From: UBA937 sp031549725
GTDB taxonomy: Bacteria > Spirochaetota > Spirochaetia > Treponematales > Breznakiellaceae
Length of the DNA stretch: 64,000 nt
Assembly: GCA_031549725.1 (NCBI GenBank)
Contig: JAVBPH010000001.1
Location: 55,020 to 119,019, forward strand
Direction: 5' to 3'
Shown here: positions 1 through 8,704 of the stretch, in pieces
Layout of the letters: every line of letters begins with the position of its first letter
Position numbering within the stretch: the first letter of the stretch is position 1
Notes under the pieces: model-generated
Databases searched by the model: none
The model's input: only the letters and a program-made list of their open reading frames with translations
What the model was told of the DNA's origin: nothing
Translations under genes and position numbers: made by a program

Positions 1-25
1 AAATGAGAAAACCTGATTTATTATG

Positions 26-43
26 TATGAAACCGGTTTCATA
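26..43. promoter_or_regulatory. LacI-family operator upstream of the sugar ABC operon
   Basis: TATGAAACCGGTTTCATA is a perfect 18-base palindrome with a central CG, the classical form of a LacI/GalR-family operator. It lies about 100 bases before the first gene of the sugar transporter operon. A possible -10 box (TATTAT, 19-24) abuts it on the left, so a bound repressor would cover the start of transcription; the matching -35 would fall outside the window. The LacI-family gene at 5109-6113 is the obvious candidate regulator, which is inference. Confidence 0.7.
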
Positions 44-142
44 TTTTGTTGTAATACTGCAGGTTGGGTCGGTTTAAATGTCAGAAACAATCATAAAATG
101 GTTGTTCTGTAAAAATTCTGGTTTATTTAGAAGGATTAATAC

Positions 143-1726
143 ATGGCTGATGAATTGGTTCGGGCTGAATGTATTACAAAAACATTCTCCGGTGTGACAG
201 CCCTGGATAAGGTAGACTTTGATCTTCGAAAGGGAGAAGTTCATGCCCTTTTGGGCGAAAACGGGGCTGGCAAGTCTACCCTGATGAAGATAATTTCCGG
301 GGTATACACCCGGGATTCGGGGGATCTGTATATTAGCGGAAATAAGGTGGGAGATCTGAATCCCCGGTCGGCCCAGGACCTGGGTATTGGGATTATCCAC
401 CAGGAATTAAACCTGTGCCCACACCTTACTATTGCGGAAAATATATTTCTTAACCGGGAGTTTACCACAGCAGGCGGTTTTTTAAAGGCTAAGAAACAGA
501 ATGAAGAGGCAAAGGTATATTTACAGAAGCTCAATCTGGATATAGATCCCGATACACGGGTCAGTGAGATTCCCGTTTCAAAGCAGCAGATGGTTGAAAT
601 TTGCAAGACCCTTTCCATGGATGCAAAGATCATCATCATGGATGAGCCTACTTCCGCATTGACTGAAAAGGAAATTGAGGACCTGTTTAAGGTTATTGAG
701 CTGCTTAAAAACGAAGGCCGGGGAATCATTTATATTTCCCACCGGCTCGAGGAATTGTCCCGGATTGTTGACCGGGTAACCATTCTCCGGGATAGCCGCT
801 ATGTTACTACCATGAACTTTGCGGATACCAACCTTCCCGAAATAATCAAGCTTATGGTCGGCCGGACATTGGACGAGAAGTTCCCCAAGATCGAAACCGG
901 GTTTAATTATGAAATGTATCAGCAGCTTACCCAGGGTGATGAAAACTCCCCCCAGATGAAAGCCCTGGCAGCGGAAAAAATCCTGGAAGTTAAGGACCTG
1001 TCTTCTCCCCATGGAGTCGGAGTAAAGGATGTATCCTTTGAATTGTTCCGGGGGGAAATTCTTGCAATTGCCGGTTTAATGGGAGCGGGCAGGACCGAAT
1101 TGGTCCGGGCCATCTCCGGTGCGGATAGAATGAGCAGCGGCCAGATCATCCTGGATGGAAAAGTTATTGATATTAAAAATCCCAAGAATGCTATTGATGA
1201 AGGAATCTTCTGTGTGCCCGAAGACCGCAAGAAGGATGGACTTTGTGTCAGGATGACCCTGGCGGAAAATATTACCCTGCCCAGTTTGGATATTATTTCA
1301 AAATTCGGGGTAATCCTCCGGGATAAGGAAGCCAAAAAAAGCAGAGAAATGATGAAGAGCCTTAAAATAAAGGCTCCCGGAATAGAGCAGTTTGTCCGTA
1401 ATCTGTCCGGCGGGAACCAGCAGAAAGTGGTAGTCGGTAAATGGCTCATGCGCCAGGCGAAGGTGGTTATCTTTGATGAACCCACCCGGGGTATCGATGT
1501 TGCATCAAAAATTGAGATTTATAACATAATCAATGATTTAAAGAAAAATGGTATTGGGGTGATGTTTGTTTCATCCGAATTACCCGAGGTTTTAGGAATG
1601 TCGGACCGTATTTTAGTTATGTGTAACGGAAAAATTACGGCGCAATTGATAACGAAGGATACAAATCAGGAAGAGATCCTTCACTATGCAACGCAATATA
1701 CTGATGGGGGCAAGGTTCATGAGTGA
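143..1726 (+). CDS. Sugar ABC transporter ATP-binding protein (CUT2 type, MglA/RbsA-like)
   Basis: This is a double-ATPase subunit of a monosaccharide importer of the CUT2 group; it powers uptake through the neighbouring permease. Two ABC domains are visible. The first has Walker A GENGAGKST at residues 38-46 and Walker B ending in MDEPTSAL. The second has a glycine-rich Walker A (GLMGAGRTEL), the signature LSGGNQQK and Walker B FDEPTRGID. The length, 527 residues, is slightly above the usual 500 or so. The start follows a weak AAGGATT site. The stop overlaps the start of the permease gene by 8 bases, so the two are translationally coupled. A LacI-type operator lies upstream. Galactose or ribose-like sugars are plausible substrates, but the sequence does not decide. 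Confidence 0.93.
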   Translation: MADELVRAECITKTFSGVTALDKVDFDLRKGEVHALLGENGAGKSTLMKIISGVYTRDSGDLYISGNKVGDLNPRSAQDLGIGIIHQELNLCPHLTIAENIFLNREFTTAGGFLKAKKQNEEAKVYLQKLNLDIDPDTRVSEIPVSKQQMVEICKTLSMDAKIIIMDEPTSALTEKEIEDLFKVIELLKNEGRGIIYISHRLEELSRIVDRVTILRDSRYVTTMNFADTNLPEIIKLMVGRTLDEKFPKIETGFNYEMYQQLTQGDENSPQMKALAAEKILEVKDLSSPHGVGVKDVSFELFRGEILAIAGLMGAGRTELVRAISGADRMSSGQIILDGKVIDIKNPKNAIDEGIFCVPEDRKKDGLCVRMTLAENITLPSLDIISKFGVILRDKEAKKSREMMKSLKIKAPGIEQFVRNLSGGNQQKVVVGKWLMRQAKVVIFDEPTRGIDVASKIEIYNIINDLKKNGIGVMFVSSELPEVLGMSDRILVMCNGKITAQLITKDTNQEEILHYATQYTDGGKVHE

Positions 1727-2690
1727 CAAATCAATAGAAAACAAAGCAGAAATGCAGCTTCGTTTATCACGGACGCAGAAACAATTTCTTTCAACCCTAA
1801 GCGGACTGGTGATCATTGGTATAATCTTTACCATATTAAGTCCTTACTTCTTATCGGTAAACAACCTGCTGACGGTTGCTACCCAGACAGCGGTTATTGC
1901 CATCATTGCAGTAGGCCAGACCTACGTCATGATCACATCCGGGATCGACCTTTCCATAGGTTCCAATATTGCCCTGTCGGGAATGATTGCTGCCCTGGCT
2001 ATGAAAGCCGAAATTCCGGTACCCATTGCCATGATTTTAGCTCTTCTGAGCGGAAGTCTGGTGGGATTAATCAACGGCATATTTGTTTCCTTCGGAAAGC
2101 TGCCTCCGTTTATTGCGACCCTGGGAACCATGACTGCCATCCGCGGGGTGGCCCTCACACTCACCCAGGGGATCCCCATAAGCGGACTGCCCAAATCATT
2201 TACCCAATGGGGAACCGACTCAACCCTGGGAATTCCGAACCCGGTGATAATTATGCTGCTTCTGGTGGTGATTTTTGGACTTATCCTGGCAAAAACAAAA
2301 TTGGGAAGGCATGTTTATGCGGTAGGCAGCAACTTTGAAGCGGCCCGTCTGTCCGGTGTGAATAATAAAAAGGTTCTGATCACGGTCTATGTTTTCTCCG
2401 GATTGCTTGCAGCATTTGCGGGTCTCATTATGGCCGCCCGGATTATTTCTGCCCAGCCTGCGGCGGGTGACGGTTATGAGCTTGATGCGGTTGCTTCATC
2501 GGTTATCGGCGGTACCAGTACCCTGGGCGGTGAGGGCGGCATACCTGGAACATTTATCGGTGCCTTTGTCATCGGTATTCTGAGAAACGGCCTGAACCTG
2601 ATTGGGGTATCCCCCTTTATCCAGAAGATTGTTATCGGCTGTGTTATAGTCGGATCGGTTTTCTTCGACCGGATTAAGAGGAAGGACTAA
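1719..2690 (+). CDS. Sugar ABC transporter permease (CUT2 type, RbsC/MglC-like)
   Basis: Polytopic inner-membrane permease of the BPD_transp_2 family, forming the channel of the sugar importer with the upstream ATPase. It is strongly hydrophobic, with about 8-10 membrane segments after a short charged N-terminus. Family motifs include VGQTYVMITSGIDLSIGS near residue 75 and the late GGTSTLGGEGG stretch. An upstream in-frame ATG exists at 1686, but 1719 is preferred because it gives the typical 8-base overlap with the ATPase stop and sits behind a GGGGGCAAGG site. The product from 1719 is 323 residues, normal for the family. It is followed by a short hairpin and the binding-protein gene. Confidence 0.92.
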   Translation: MSDKSIENKAEMQLRLSRTQKQFLSTLSGLVIIGIIFTILSPYFLSVNNLLTVATQTAVIAIIAVGQTYVMITSGIDLSIGSNIALSGMIAALAMKAEIPVPIAMILALLSGSLVGLINGIFVSFGKLPPFIATLGTMTAIRGVALTLTQGIPISGLPKSFTQWGTDSTLGIPNPVIIMLLLVVIFGLILAKTKLGRHVYAVGSNFEAARLSGVNNKKVLITVYVFSGLLAAFAGLIMAARIISAQPAAGDGYELDAVASSVIGGTSTLGGEGGIPGTFIGAFVIGILRNGLNLIGVSPFIQKIVIGCVIVGSVFFDRIKRKD

Positions 2691-2743
2691 TTGTAGCTTG
2701 ATATATCCGTAATGGTTTGTTGCGGATTTAAAATATCATGAAA

Positions 2744-2760
2744 GATCTTCGTGGAAGATC
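2744..2760 (+). other. Short hairpin between permease and binding-protein genes
   Basis: GATCTTC and GAAGATC form a perfect 7-bp stem with a 3-base loop, 24 bases before the start of the binding-protein gene. No T-run follows, so it is not an ordinary terminator. A processing or RNA-stability element that raises binding-protein mRNA relative to transporter mRNA is a reasonable reading, by inference. Confidence 0.45.
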
Positions 2761-2784
2761 AAGAATAAAGTAGGAGGATTAGAA

Positions 2785-3732
2785 ATGAAAAAAAGATCTG
2801 TTTTTCTAATGGTCCTTGCAATCGTACTGATTAGTGCGTTGCCTGTGTGGGCTCGTGGCGGAAAGGATGCGAGCGATGGAAAGATTAAGATTACTCTCAT
2901 CACCATGGATTCCATTGACGAACACTGGCTCAAGGTAAAAGACGGTGCTCAGACAAAAGCTAATGAACTGGGGAATATTGATCTGACCTTCAACGCACCT
3001 CCCGGTAAAGTTGATGCTGCGGTTCAGCTCCAGATGGTAGAAGATGCAATCACCAAGAAGGCTGATGTTATCATGCTTGCACCCCTTAACAAGGACGCTC
3101 TTGTTCCTGGTGTAGAAAAAGCAAAAGCTGCAGGCATCAAGGTTATCATCATTGACTCCGCAGTTGGAACCAGCAACTACGATGCATTCTTCTTCACCGA
3201 CAACGGTGCTGCCGCACGGCTCGCTGCTGACGAACTGGCCAAGAACATCAACAGCCGCGGAAAGATCGCTATCGTTAACGCCCAGGCTGGTGCTGGTACG
3301 ACCATGACCCGTGAAAATGATTTTAAAGATCAGATCGCCAAGAAATATCCCAACATTACTGTTGTGGGAACCCAGTATTCCGATGGTGACAAGACCAAGG
3401 CCCTGAATATCGCCACCGACTTCATGACCGCTAACCCTGACTTAGCAGGTATCTATGCCTGTAACGAAGGTGCAACTGTGGGTGTTGGTAATGCTATCGA
3501 ACAGGCCAAGAAAACCGGAGTTATCAAGTTTGTAGGATTCGACTGGTCCGCAGACACCAAATCTCTGATGGAAAAAGGCGTACTCCAGGCTACCATGGTT
3601 CAGAATCCCTACCAGATGGGGTATCTCGGTGTTCAGGCTGCTGCCGATCTTATGGCTGGCAAATCTGTTCAGAAAGATGTTGACACCGGCGTAACTGTGG
3701 CCACCAAGGCCAACATGAATTCAATTAAATAG
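2785..3732 (+). CDS. Periplasmic sugar-binding protein (RbsB/MglB-like)
   Basis: Extracytoplasmic solute-binding protein of the Peripla_BP_4 type, which captures the sugar and delivers it to the CUT2 permease. A Sec signal peptide occupies about residues 1-24 (MKKRS, a hydrophobic core, then cleavage near VWA). The mature part shows family features such as the DGAQTKANELG helix, APLNKDALVPGVEKAKAAGI and GFDWSADT near the C-terminus. A strong AGGAGG site precedes the ATG. It is the last gene of the transporter operon and is followed by a strong terminator. Lysine, alanine and glycine codon choice looks more uniform than in its neighbours, as expected for a highly expressed protein. The ligand cannot be read from the sequence. 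Confidence 0.93.
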   Translation: MKKRSVFLMVLAIVLISALPVWARGGKDASDGKIKITLITMDSIDEHWLKVKDGAQTKANELGNIDLTFNAPPGKVDAAVQLQMVEDAITKKADVIMLAPLNKDALVPGVEKAKAAGIKVIIIDSAVGTSNYDAFFFTDNGAAARLAADELAKNINSRGKIAIVNAQAGAGTTMTRENDFKDQIAKKYPNITVVGTQYSDGDKTKALNIATDFMTANPDLAGIYACNEGATVGVGNAIEQAKKTGVIKFVGFDWSADTKSLMEKGVLQATMVQNPYQMGYLGVQAAADLMAGKSVQKDVDTGVTVATKANMNSIK

Positions 3733-3758
3733 TTGAATTTCTAATGTAATGTGTGTAC

Positions 3759-3800
3759 AAGGGGTGTCTTAAAGCATTTTAAGGCACCCCTTTTGCTTTT
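3759..3800 (+). terminator. Rho-independent terminator of the sugar ABC operon
   Basis: A 12-bp stem (3759-3770 with 3781-3792, one G-T pair) is followed by TTTTGCTTTT. It closes the three-gene transporter operon. Confidence 0.85.
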
Positions 3801-3912
3801 AAAGCAAGATGGATATTGAAAAAGGGAAATTTTAAAAATCGGTTTTTAAGTTTATCCCAGTTGGAAAGGCCGTCCTTTTCAAGAGGATGGTTTTATTCCG
3901 GATGGGCATAAT

Positions 3913-4055
3913 GGAACCTCTGAAAATCAGGCTGAATTTTTGGAAGTTCCCCAGGAGACGGCTTTATTTCTTAATACTTTAATGAGATAAAAAGTATCTC
4001 CCTAATACGTCCAAAGAAAATTTCTAAAAGTCCGTATTTTAGAGATTTTCCTTGG
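3913..4055 (-). repeat. Family B triple-hairpin repeat, copy B1 (inverted, diverged)
   Basis: Three successive hairpins in the reverse order of copies B2 and B3: stem I at 3913-3950 (GGAAC...GTTCC), a middle stem with GGAGA/TCTCC and TTTAT/ATAAA pairing at about 3953-4000, and stem III at 4011-4029 paired with 4037-4055 (19 bp, one mismatch, one wobble). It fills most of the 341-base gap between the transporter terminator and the ROK gene and ends 18 bases before the ROK start codon, so it would lie in that gene's leader. Another small stem at 3870-3890 precedes it. Confidence 0.65.
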
Positions 4056-4073
4056 ATGGGATAACAGGAAGTA

Positions 4074-5042
4074 ATGATGGATGGGGAATCGTATATTATT
4101 AGCATTGATATCGGGGGAACAAAAACCGCCGTGTCCCTATGGACAAGTACCGGGGAATTGATACAGAAGTGTCAGTTTCCAAGCAAGGGAAGTCCCGAGT
4201 CGCTGGTTAACCGGGTAGTAGCGGAGGCTAACCGCATCCTGGAAGAAACACCGGCACAAACCAGTGATGTTGAAGCCGTGGGTATAATTTGCTGCGGCCC
4301 CCTGGATACGGTAAACGGTTATGTCCTTTCTCCTCCTAATCTTCCCGGATGGGACAGGATTCCCATTGTTTCTATCCTGGAAAAGCGATTGGGGATTCAG
4401 TGTTTTCTGGAAAATGATGCCAATGCGTGTGTCCTGGCGGAATGGCGTTGGGGTGCCGGCCGGGGATTCCAAAACTTGGTTTTTCTGACCTTTGATACCG
4501 GTATGGGTGCGGGGCTTATATTAAATGGCCAGCTCTACCAGGGGACCTGCGGTCTTGCCGGAGAAGTGGGGCACATGAGGATAGCCGACGACAGCCCCGA
4601 GACATACGGGAAAAGGGGTTCCTGGGAAGGGATCTGCAGCGGCGGCGGTCTGACCCGGAGGTATGCGGATTTGACCGGGAGGACCGAATCCGGGAAGTAT
4701 ATCTGTAAAACCGCAGAGGCAGGAGATAAGGAAGCTCTCCAGGTTGTGGAAGCCTGCGCATTTTATTTAGGCCGGGGTGTGGCCCAGCTCATTGATATCC
4801 TCAATCCCGAGTGTATTATCATTGGCAGCATATTTGTCCGGAACGAAAAATTATTCAGACCAATCATGGAAACGGAAATAAACCGGGAAGCGCTGACCGA
4901 ATCCTGGAAACATTGTACCATACTTCCCGCCCAGCTTGGGGAAATCCTCGGGGACAAAGCAGCCCTGGGGGTTGCCCTGGATAATCTGGAAAAACAAAAG
5001 GTGTCCAGCACCAATATGGCAGATGCGGTGGGATCTTCATAG
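4074..5042 (+). CDS. ROK-family sugar kinase
   Basis: Cytoplasmic sugar kinase or glucokinase-like protein of the ROK family, likely phosphorylating the sugar imported by the upstream ABC system. The N-terminal phosphate-binding motif DIGGTK is at residues 12-17, the substrate/catalytic motif ENDANACVLAEW lies mid-protein, and GLAGEVGHM marks the conserved glycine loop. Unlike most ROK kinases, the zinc motif CxCGxxGCxE after that loop is missing: the corresponding stretch reads TYGKRGSWEGICSG, so the structural zinc site is probably absent. The length of 322 residues is normal. Two adjacent ATG codons start the frame behind CAGGAAG. The gene is separated from the transporter by a terminator and repeat B1, and converges on the LacI-family gene. 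Confidence 0.88.
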   Translation: MMDGESYIISIDIGGTKTAVSLWTSTGELIQKCQFPSKGSPESLVNRVVAEANRILEETPAQTSDVEAVGIICCGPLDTVNGYVLSPPNLPGWDRIPIVSILEKRLGIQCFLENDANACVLAEWRWGAGRGFQNLVFLTFDTGMGAGLILNGQLYQGTCGLAGEVGHMRIADDSPETYGKRGSWEGICSGGGLTRRYADLTGRTESGKYICKTAEAGDKEALQVVEACAFYLGRGVAQLIDILNPECIIIGSIFVRNEKLFRPIMETEINREALTESWKHCTILPAQLGEILGDKAALGVALDNLEKQKVSSTNMADAVGSS

Positions 5043-5108
5043 ATAATTTAATTTTGACCCATGGGGGACCGGACCGGCTGGGATTTCATGTTCTTTTTAA
5101 AATCGGAA

Positions 5109-6113
5109 TTAGTTTACCGCGGCGGTGGATTCCCGGATAACCAATTTTGGTTCGATGATCCTTTTGGACGGCATGGCGTCATTGTTTTTTATCATGTTCA
5201 TAAGATCCAGAGCTGCAATCCTTCCCATGTCAAATATGGACTGGGATACGGTGGTCAGCGGAATCTTGCATTGGGAAGCTATCCTGATATCATCATATCC
5301 TATTACTGAAACCTGCCGCGGCACGGAAACTTTCATTTCCAAAAGCCGGGAAATAATCCCCATGGCCACATAGTCGTTGGATACAAAAATGGCGGTTTTT
5401 TTTGTTTGTATTGAATCACGTTCCACCAGAACCGGTGCAAGTTTATATCCATCCTCATAGGTTTTTAATGGAGAATATTTGATAATCTTTGTCTTTTTAG
5501 TATGAACCCGTTCCAGGAATCCCTCTACCCGTTCCTGTACGGTTTGATGACCGGATACGGGAATAACAATCACCTGTTCCCTGTTCAGGGAATTAACATA
5601 CTCCGCAGCGACCCGTCCGCCCTTCCGGTTGTCACAGCAGACATAGGAAATATTGGGATCCTCCGAGGTTATGTTGATCAGCATAAAGGGGATGCCGGAT
5701 TTTTTAAGCATCTCCACCGCTTCAGTCTCGGCCGAGGAGGGAGCGATAAGAATACCGTCCACCCGGTTTATTATCATGGAACGGATCCCCTGGAGTTCCC
5801 GTTCCGGAATCCACCGGGAATTCATCAGCTGAATGGAATAATTTTCAGTGGAGATGATGCTGTCAATTCCATCGGTGATTTCAATATAGAAGTCGTTGGC
5901 CAGTTCATCTATCACCACACCGATAATTTTAGTGGGCATCCCCGCCAGACCCTGGGCCAGCATATTGGGAGTATAGGAATATTTATTGATAATCGAAAGA
6001 ATTTTTTCCCTGGTTTTCTCGCTGACCAAATGAGGCTTGGACATGACCCGGGAAACAGTTGCCTTTGAAACTCCGGCTTCGTTTGCAATATCATCAATGG
6101 TTTTGTGTTTCAT
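5109..6113 (-). CDS. LacI-family transcriptional regulator
   Basis: DNA-binding repressor with an N-terminal LacI helix-turn-helix (residues about 4-23, IDDIANEAGVSKATVSRVMS) and the hinge region, followed by a periplasmic-binding-protein-like sensor domain (residues about 60-330, including the GYDDIRIASQCKIPLTTVSQ signature). The length, 334 residues, is typical. It sits next to the ROK kinase and close to the sugar transporter, whose promoter region carries a matching palindrome at 26-43, so it is probably the local sugar-responsive regulator; no direct evidence ties it to that operator. It is divergent from the GatB/GatD-like gene. The ribosome-binding site is weak. Confidence 0.93.
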   Translation of the reverse strand: MKHKTIDDIANEAGVSKATVSRVMSKPHLVSEKTREKILSIINKYSYTPNMLAQGLAGMPTKIIGVVIDELANDFYIEITDGIDSIISTENYSIQLMNSRWIPERELQGIRSMIINRVDGILIAPSSAETEAVEMLKKSGIPFMLINITSEDPNISYVCCDNRKGGRVAAEYVNSLNREQVIVIPVSGHQTVQERVEGFLERVHTKKTKIIKYSPLKTYEDGYKLAPVLVERDSIQTKKTAIFVSNDYVAMGIISRLLEMKVSVPRQVSVIGYDDIRIASQCKIPLTTVSQSIFDMGRIAALDLMNMIKNNDAMPSKRIIEPKLVIRESTAAVN

Positions 6114-6233
6114 TATTCTGGTTACAATTATATCGTATTAAAACAGGGTTGTACATGGTATACTGTGACCGCCATGTGTAAGGCTTGGCCTATGAAGGTC
6201 ATTTCAAAAAGTAAAAAATACGGATACCAGGTC

Positions 6234-6262
6234 TTGACATCATCAATTCCTGTACCCATAGT
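6234..6262 (+). promoter_or_regulatory. Sigma70-type promoter of the GatB/GatD-like gene
   Basis: A perfect -35 box TTGACA (6234-6239) is followed after 17 bases by CATAGT (6257-6262), which matches four of six -10 positions. Transcription would begin near 6269, giving an approximately 11-base leader before the GTG start at 6280; AAGAGG at 6268-6273 is the ribosome-binding site. Confidence 0.6.
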
Positions 6263-6279
6263 ACGATAAGAGGCATATT

Positions 6280-8694
6280 GTGGCGTATAAATCTCATATC
6301 TATCTGGAAGTCAGGATTTTGCTCCTCACCGGGGTAAAAACCTTCTGCTCGTGTACCTACAATTCCCAGGGTCAGTTTACTTCATGTCCCATATGTGAAG
6401 AAAACCCCGGGGCTGTCCCGGTACTTAACTCGGGAGCTGCGAGAAAGGCTTATACGGTAATCCGGGGTGTGGAAGGCCATACCATAAAGGATGCGCCCTA
6501 CGAACGCAACATCAGCACCCCCCAGATGCCCGAAGGGCATGCCTTATCCAGGCTGTCTTTAAAATTAGGGTTTGACGGTTACATGGATATTATGTTTCAC
6601 CGGCGCAAGAAACGGATCAGGATTGATGAGGTCCGGATAGAGGAGGATGCGGGGCGGCTGACCCATTCGGGACATGAAACCCGGATGGATTATTCCAAGG
6701 CAGGAATGCCCAGCCTGAGGATCAGAACCGCGCCGGATTTTGAAATTGGTGAAGAGGCGGAGGTTTTTTTGACCGATCTCCGGCGCCGGATTCAATACCT
6801 GGAAATCATTCCCGGCATTCCCGTGGAAAGTGTTATGCGCTGCAATGCCTACGTGGCCATAGCTCCTTATCCTGAATTGCCCAGGGATTATGTAAAGCTC
6901 CGGAATCTTAATTCCTTCAACTTTGTCTGGCGGGCAATTAATACCGAACTAACCAGACAGGAAGAAATTATCCTTCATGGAGGAACCGTTCTGCCGGAAA
7001 GCCGGATATGGAACGAAACCCTTCAAATTACCGAACCCTTTCATAAAAGGAAGAGCGAGGCCAAGCCGAAATTTGAGTCCCTGCCGGGGATTCCCCGGTT
7101 CAGGCCGGGGCCGGATATCCTGGAAGCCCTGGATAATTTTACCGTGGAACTTCCGGAGCTCCGGCGGAACCGTTTCATGACCCAATACGGGTTAACCCTT
7201 CTCCAGGCTGAGTTTGTCTGTGATGAAAAAAGCCGGGCCGACTATTTTGAAGAAACCGTTGCCCGGGGGGCAAATTTCCGGGAATGCGCCCAGTGGCTGG
7301 CATCATACGTGATAAAGGAATTTAAACGGCTTGATTTTAATCCCCAGAATTCCCCTCTGAGCCCTGACCGTTTTGCCAAGATCCTCGGTATGCTGGACGA
7401 AAAACGGATCCATGCGGGGATTGCCAAACAGACCATAACCACGGTGCTGGAGGAAGACCGGGACCCGGAAGAGCTGGTCAGGGAACGGGGCTGGGAGCTT
7501 CTCACAGACCGGAAAAAAATTGAAGCCATCGTTAAGGAAACCATAGAAAAAAATCCCCAGGAAGTGAAGCGGATAAGAGAGGGTGATGCCCGGCCAATCC
7601 GGTTTTTAACCGGTATTGTCATGCGGGAAACCAGCGGATTAGCGGAACCCTCCCTGGTGAAGGATATTCTCAAGGAACAGCTTTCGGTTTCTTTGGTGTA
7701 TGTCCTTTCCATGGGGGGAGCAATTTCCGGGAAATATAATGAAGAAGGTACTATTGAAAGCGGAGATGAAAAGGTTCTCCGGGATCTTTTGTCCGAGAAC
7801 GGGGATACCTGGGCTTCCAAGGTACGGTATGAATCAATAGAGATCGGCAGGCTGCTGTCCGAGGAAATTGTCCCCGGTGACTGGGCTGCCCTGATCGTGG
7901 CCATAGCTGAACGGCTTAATTCGGGAACCGCCAACGGTATTGTGGTTGCCCATGGAACGGACACGCTGCCCTATTCGGCTCCTCTCTTATATTGGCTTTT
8001 TGCCGATGCCAACGCCCCTATTGTACTGGCCGCATCATCCACGCCCCCGGGAACTTCCAACGAAGCGGCGGAGACCATGAAGCAGGCTATCTCCCTGGCA
8101 ATCACCCGGGAAAAGGGCGTATACGTGGTTCACGGCGGCCGGGTCCTGTCGCCCCTTAATCTGAAGTTCGAAAAAATCGGCGCCGATGGTTTCAGGAACT
8201 GGAACATGAGGGAGCCCATTTTCTCCGGGACGGCCCTTCTGAACAGTCCCCTGGAGGCAGATCCATACGTCCTTTCACAGCTCCTGGAGGATGCGGCCAA
8301 TTCCATGTGCGTATTCAGGATTTACCCGGGAATCCGTTCGGATTACCTGATTTCCCTCATGGAAAAGGGGGTGAGCCATTTCTTCCTGGAATTGTATGAT
8401 ACGGGTACCGCAGGGTTCCGGGAAGGTCCCTACTCGCTGAAGCGGGCATTCACCATTGGAAAGCGGCGGCATACTTACTTTTACTGTACCTCCCAGCAGG
8501 AGGGGATTGTTGATTTTTCAGGCTACAGTACATCCAGGGAACTGTACCGCGAGGGGGCTGTCCCCCTGGGAGCGTACACCACGGAAACCGCCGTGGCCCG
8601 TTTCCTGGCCGCCAGCATTATTGCCGACAATGATGAAGAAAGGGCGGAAATGATGGAACGTGCCGGGTTGGAATCAATACAGGAACAGGAGTAA
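6280..8694 (+). CDS. GatB/GatE-like protein fused to a GatD/asparaginase-like domain
   Basis: An 804-residue fusion. Residues 1-470 resemble GatB/GatE of tRNA-dependent amidotransferases: zinc-type cysteines C23/C25/C36/C39, IEEDAGRLTH near 120, LRNLNSFNFV near 208, and a C-terminal YqeY-like tail ending RFLTGIVMRETSGLAEP. Residues 471-804 resemble type I asparaginase/GatD, with HGTDT at 558-562. Key residues differ. The GatB motif LEVH is LEVR (R12), the ligand-region motif EIVSE is RIRTA (R147), RCDAN is RCNAY, and the YRYFPEPDLP motif is lost. The asparaginase nucleophile motif GGTI is GGAI (A481). Archaeal GatD and GatE are separate proteins. A tRNA-related but catalytically altered role is inferred; a new amidation chemistry is an alternative. 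It starts at GTG with its own promoter. Confidence 0.85.
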   Translation: MAYKSHIYLEVRILLLTGVKTFCSCTYNSQGQFTSCPICEENPGAVPVLNSGAARKAYTVIRGVEGHTIKDAPYERNISTPQMPEGHALSRLSLKLGFDGYMDIMFHRRKKRIRIDEVRIEEDAGRLTHSGHETRMDYSKAGMPSLRIRTAPDFEIGEEAEVFLTDLRRRIQYLEIIPGIPVESVMRCNAYVAIAPYPELPRDYVKLRNLNSFNFVWRAINTELTRQEEIILHGGTVLPESRIWNETLQITEPFHKRKSEAKPKFESLPGIPRFRPGPDILEALDNFTVELPELRRNRFMTQYGLTLLQAEFVCDEKSRADYFEETVARGANFRECAQWLASYVIKEFKRLDFNPQNSPLSPDRFAKILGMLDEKRIHAGIAKQTITTVLEEDRDPEELVRERGWELLTDRKKIEAIVKETIEKNPQEVKRIREGDARPIRFLTGIVMRETSGLAEPSLVKDILKEQLSVSLVYVLSMGGAISGKYNEEGTIESGDEKVLRDLLSENGDTWASKVRYESIEIGRLLSEEIVPGDWAALIVAIAERLNSGTANGIVVAHGTDTLPYSAPLLYWLFADANAPIVLAASSTPPGTSNEAAETMKQAISLAITREKGVYVVHGGRVLSPLNLKFEKIGADGFRNWNMREPIFSGTALLNSPLEADPYVLSQLLEDAANSMCVFRIYPGIRSDYLISLMEKGVSHFFLELYDTGTAGFREGPYSLKRAFTIGKRRHTYFYCTSQQEGIVDFSGYSTSRELYREGAVPLGAYTTETAVARFLAASIIADNDEERAEMMERAGLESIQEQE

Positions 8695-8704
8695 AGCAAC
8701 CATA

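Noticed and set aside
3733..4073. A small coding gene between the transporter and ROK genes
   Set aside because: The gap is occupied by the terminator and three hairpins of repeat B1; no open frame with a ribosome-binding site was seen.
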